8,629 nt of DNA, from positions 1 to 8,629 of the forward strand of contig CABUAS010000074.1 of NCBI GenBank assembly GCA_902489595.1. Direction: 5' to 3'. The notes below the pieces were generated by a model. That model saw nothing but the letters and a program-made list of their open reading frames with translations. It had not been told where the DNA came from and did not search any database. The stretch comes from an uncultured Oscillospiraceae bacterium. Its GTDB lineage: Bacteria > Bacillota > Clostridia > Oscillospirales > Acutalibacteraceae. The position numbers and the translations under genes were made by a program. Below, piece after piece: positions 6,261 through 8,629 of this stretch. How positions within the stretch are numbered: the stretch's first letter is position 1; the number at the start of each line of letters is the position of its first letter.

Positions 6261-7025
6261 ATGAACAGTAAATTGAAAGTATTGGTTGCAGATGATGTAA
6301 CTGTATTCGGTAAGGATTGTAAGAAAGAACTTGAAAAATCAGGATTTGAAGTTTCACTTTGTAAAAAAGACGGAAACACGGTTATCACACTTCTTGAAAA
6401 TCAGCATTTTGATGCCGTGCTTATGGACGTTTTTATGTCGGGTGCAGACGGGTTTGAAGTGCTTGAAAGCATCTCCGAGTCACTTACGGAAAAACCGCTT
6501 ACGCTTGTATTATCGGCAGTTGATAATTCGCAGATTGAGGAGCAGGTAATTGCATCAGGTGCAGATTATTATTTTATCAAGCCTGTTTCACCCGAGTCTG
6601 TCGCTAAGAGAATTGAAAAACTTTCGCAGTGGAAAATGAGTAAAAATAAGAGCAGTTCTGCTTATCACGATAATGATATTGATGTTGTGATTTCGGATAT
6701 TATGCGTCAAATCGGCGTGCCTGCTCATATCAAAGGCTATCAGTACTTACGTTCGGCAATTAAACTTTCTGTTGAAGACAATGAAATGCTTGGCTCGGTC
6801 ACGAAATTACTGTATCCCACAGTTGCTAAAATGTATTCCACAACTCCGTCAAGAGTGGAAAGAGCAATCCGCCACGCTATTGAGGTTGCGTGGGACAGGG
6901 GAGATGTTGATGTTCTTTCTTCATATTTCGGTTATACCATTCAGTCTCAGCGCGGCAAGCCGACAAATTCCGAATTTATTGCAATGATTGCAGATAAACT
7001 CAAGCTTTCCCTTAAAACTGCATAA
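6261..7025 (+). CDS. spo0A: Sporulation master response regulator Spo0A
   Basis: Cytoplasmic transcription factor that, once phosphorylated, binds 0A boxes and commits the cell to sporulation. The 254-residue length is typical. Receiver domain ~4-122: acidic pair Asp11/Asp12, phospho-acceptor Asp56 in LMDVFMSGADG, conserved Ser85 and Lys107 (FIKP). A short linker (~123-137) leads to the Spo0A C-terminal DNA-binding domain, with IGVPAHIKGYQYLRSAI at 151-167, the near-invariant recognition-helix region SRVERAIRHAIEVAW at 197-211, and KPTNSEFIAMIADKL at 233-247. All phosphorylation residues are present, so it should be functional. In many Clostridia and Bacilli the gene follows spoIVB; here it follows a feoB fragment. 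It has its own promoter and a strong ribosome site, so it need not depend on upstream transcription. Confidence 0.97.
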   Translation: MNSKLKVLVADDVTVFGKDCKKELEKSGFEVSLCKKDGNTVITLLENQHFDAVLMDVFMSGADGFEVLESISESLTEKPLTLVLSAVDNSQIEEQVIASGADYYFIKPVSPESVAKRIEKLSQWKMSKNKSSSAYHDNDIDVVISDIMRQIGVPAHIKGYQYLRSAIKLSVEDNEMLGSVTKLLYPTVAKMYSTTPSRVERAIRHAIEVAWDRGDVDVLSSYFGYTIQSQRGKPTNSEFIAMIADKLKLSLKTA

Positions 7026-7031
7026 ATAATT

Positions 7032-7065
7032 AAAAGAGCACGAATTAAATGTTCGTGCTCTTTTT
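7032..7065. terminator. Bidirectional terminator between spo0A and the GPH symporter
   Basis: A perfect 13-bp stem (7032-7044 with 7052-7064) with a 7-nt loop and flanking A- and T-runs. It starts 6 bp after the spo0A stop and 18 bp before the end of the convergent transporter gene, serving both. Confidence 0.92.
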
Positions 7066-7082
7066 GTATAAAAGTATAATTT

Positions 7083-8552
7083 TTATAACAATTTCTCAAA
7101 TCCCTCGGTTGTGTATTCCTCACCGTTTCGTTTCTTTTTCAACTGGACCATAAGTGCATTGAATCGCTTTCTTGTCATCGGGTAAAGAATGGCGAAAACG
7201 ATTGAGAGGAACAGGAACACAGCAGGGATAATTGTTGAAATATTCTCCATTCCGTTGATGATTTTTTCATCTGTAACGACTGTGAACAGTGCCTCCGAAC
7301 CTGCCGTGTCTTTTGAAGAATCATAGCCGTAGAAAGACAGCAGCTGACCTGCCATTAAAATTCCGAATGCCGAGCCGAATTTTTGCACAAGCTGAGGAAG
7401 TGCGGTAATTGTTGATTCACGGCGCTGACCTGTTTTGAACTCGTCAAGTTCAACAAGGTCATAACCCATTGAATAGAATAATGTCCAGAATGTGCCGACG
7501 CCCATACCTAAAACGCAGGGGCTTAAAATGCACATAAATTTGAAACCGCCGATTTCGGCGTCAAGACCGATGATTTTAAGCAGAATTTCGCCGGCAAAGG
7601 TAATTGATAAAAACAGTATTGCGGCAAAACGTCTGTCTTTTTTCTTTGCCGTTGCCTCAACAAGCGGCACAACGATTGCCATCGAAATTACAAGTGAAAG
7701 AATAACAAACACGATACCTGTGTCATATTCCATTCCTATACAGTCAATTACCATATAAGTTAAGTTTGCCTGAATCATTGATGATGTTGCAAGGAAAAAG
7801 AACACGAAAAGCAGAAAATATTTTGCAGGCTTGAGCGTTAATATTTCGCCGAAGGCTTTCATCGTGGATTTAAGGCTGACTTTCTGAACGGGCTCGCCGT
7901 CTTTAGCCTGTTTCGGAGAATAAACGCCGCTGAGTGATTTACAGCAGATAAATCCAAAGGTAACTGCCATAACGCTGATGATTGCCGCTACAACCGCATA
8001 TGAATTGCTCTCGTATTTTTCGGTAAGCAGAATTGCAACTGTAGGCACAAGTGCGGGAAGAATGTTGCCGAGACCGACTGCGATTGCATTGAGCAGGGAA
8101 GAAAGACTTCTTATCTGCGTTCTTTCATCATAATCTTCCGTGAGTTCGGCAACAACAGCGTAGTAGGGGATTGTATACATTGTATAGAACACCCAGATTG
8201 CCATTGAAATTACCGTGTATAAAATAATTTTAGCCGTCTGCGATGTAAAGCCTGCGCCGATACTGCTCCACGCAACTATGAAAATTACCGCAAGCGGGAT
8301 TAACGAACCTTTCATAACTTTGCGTTTGTCAACGCCTGCACGGTCCGTATAATTGCCTATCATCGGGTCAGTAACTGCGTCCCATGCAATGGATATAAAA
8401 ATGATGATTGAACTGTATTTCGGCTGAATACCGACTATTTCGTTAAGAAAGGTTAAATAATATGTGTAAAACATATTGTATATCAGCGATTCGGTAAAAA
8501 TTCCGAAGGCATAACCCGTCTTTTTCTTTTTGGTTAATGCTGCTTTTGGCAT
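7083..8552 (-). CDS. GPH-family sugar:cation symporter (MelB-like MFS)
   Basis: A 489-residue inner-membrane protein of ordinary length for the glycoside-pentoside-hexuronide:cation symporter family, with about 12 hydrophobic segments. It would import a glycoside, pentoside or other sugar with a sodium ion or proton. WDAVTDPMIG at 57-66 holds Asp58 and Asp62, which align with the MelB cation-binding Asp pair; DRAGVDKRK follows in the first cytoplasmic loop. TIPYYAVVAELTEDYDERT at 127-145 is the usual GPH signature region. Start: ATG at 8552-8550 behind a strong GGGGG ribosome site (plus-strand 8560-8564). The basic first 11 residues fit a cytoplasmic N-terminus. No enzyme gene adjoins it in the window, so the substrate is unknown. 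Confidence 0.93.
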   Translation of the reverse strand: MPKAALTKKKKTGYAFGIFTESLIYNMFYTYYLTFLNEIVGIQPKYSSIIIFISIAWDAVTDPMIGNYTDRAGVDKRKVMKGSLIPLAVIFIVAWSSIGAGFTSQTAKIILYTVISMAIWVFYTMYTIPYYAVVAELTEDYDERTQIRSLSSLLNAIAVGLGNILPALVPTVAILLTEKYESNSYAVVAAIISVMAVTFGFICCKSLSGVYSPKQAKDGEPVQKVSLKSTMKAFGEILTLKPAKYFLLFVFFFLATSSMIQANLTYMVIDCIGMEYDTGIVFVILSLVISMAIVVPLVEATAKKKDRRFAAILFLSITFAGEILLKIIGLDAEIGGFKFMCILSPCVLGMGVGTFWTLFYSMGYDLVELDEFKTGQRRESTITALPQLVQKFGSAFGILMAGQLLSFYGYDSSKDTAGSEALFTVVTDEKIINGMENISTIIPAVFLFLSIVFAILYPMTRKRFNALMVQLKKKRNGEEYTTEGFEKLL

Positions 8553-8577
8553 ATAACCGCCCCCTTTTTATAATTAC

Positions 8578-8606
8578 ATTTTACATCACATTCATCAAAT
8601 TAGCAA
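8578..8606 (-). promoter_or_regulatory. Sigma-A promoter of the GPH symporter
   Basis: Read on the minus strand: TTGCTA (8606-8601), a 17-bp spacer, then TAAAAT (8583-8578). This is about 25 bp upstream of the ATG, with the ribosome site between. No sugar-regulator operator palindrome is obvious in the remaining 23 bases of the window. Confidence 0.6.
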
Positions 8607-8629
8607 GAAAATTAATTTTTTATGGAAAT

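Noticed and set aside
1..8629. CRISPR array, toxin-antitoxin pair or phage structural genes
   Set aside because: No regularly spaced direct repeats, no paired small genes with overlapping frames and no phage proteins; the only mobile-element gene is the recombinase.

Overview
This is an AT-rich window with strong Shine-Dalgarno sites, sigma-A-type promoters and a sporulation master-regulator gene. It looks like chromosomal DNA of an anaerobic, endospore-lineage member of the Clostridia, plausibly a gut Oscillospiraceae/Ruminococcaceae-type organism. The lineage is an inference from spo0A, from the two GPH-type sugar transporters and from the FeoB subtype; no rRNA or tRNA gene is present to confirm it.

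Layout, left to right. (1) 1-409 is non-coding: a perfect 17-bp terminator hairpin belonging to a gene outside the window, two further perfect hairpins that look like a small structured repeat, then AT-rich DNA ending in a clear promoter. (2) 410-3413 is a two-gene operon: a GPH/MelB-like permease homologue with an unusual helical C-terminal extension of about 270 residues, translationally coupled to a predicted lipoprotein of unknown function. (3) 3414-3757 holds a large inverted repeat that probably terminates transcription from both sides, and a 57-codon minus-strand gene whose stop codon lies inside that hairpin. (4) 3758-5362 is a complete large serine recombinase. (5) About 5416-6123 is the C-terminal third of a ferrous-iron transporter gene, feoB, abutting the recombinase, with no N-terminal part in the window. 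(6) 6261-7025 is spo0A with its own promoter. (7) 7083-8552, convergent on the minus strand, is a conventional GPH sugar:cation symporter with a promoter at the right edge. A shared bidirectional terminator separates it from spo0A.

The main story is the junction near 5416. The recombinase ends about 50 bp before feoB coding sequence resumes in mid-protein, as expected when a recombinase-encoding element has integrated into feoB and the right-hand junction (attR-like) is in view. An imperfect dyad around 5392-5441 is centred at that point. The rest of the element, and the 5' part of feoB, should lie to the left of the window, unless deletion or rearrangement has removed them. If so, the permease-lipoprotein pair may be element cargo, though it could equally be old chromosomal DNA brought there by rearrangement.

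The second story is the permease-lipoprotein pair. The permease keeps the GPH cytoplasmic loop motif but lacks the Asp pair that binds the coupling cation in MelB, and carries a degenerate-repeat helical tail. The ordinary GPH symporter at 7083-8552 keeps both Asp residues. This suggests the first protein has been repurposed, perhaps working with its lipoprotein partner, but the function is unknown.
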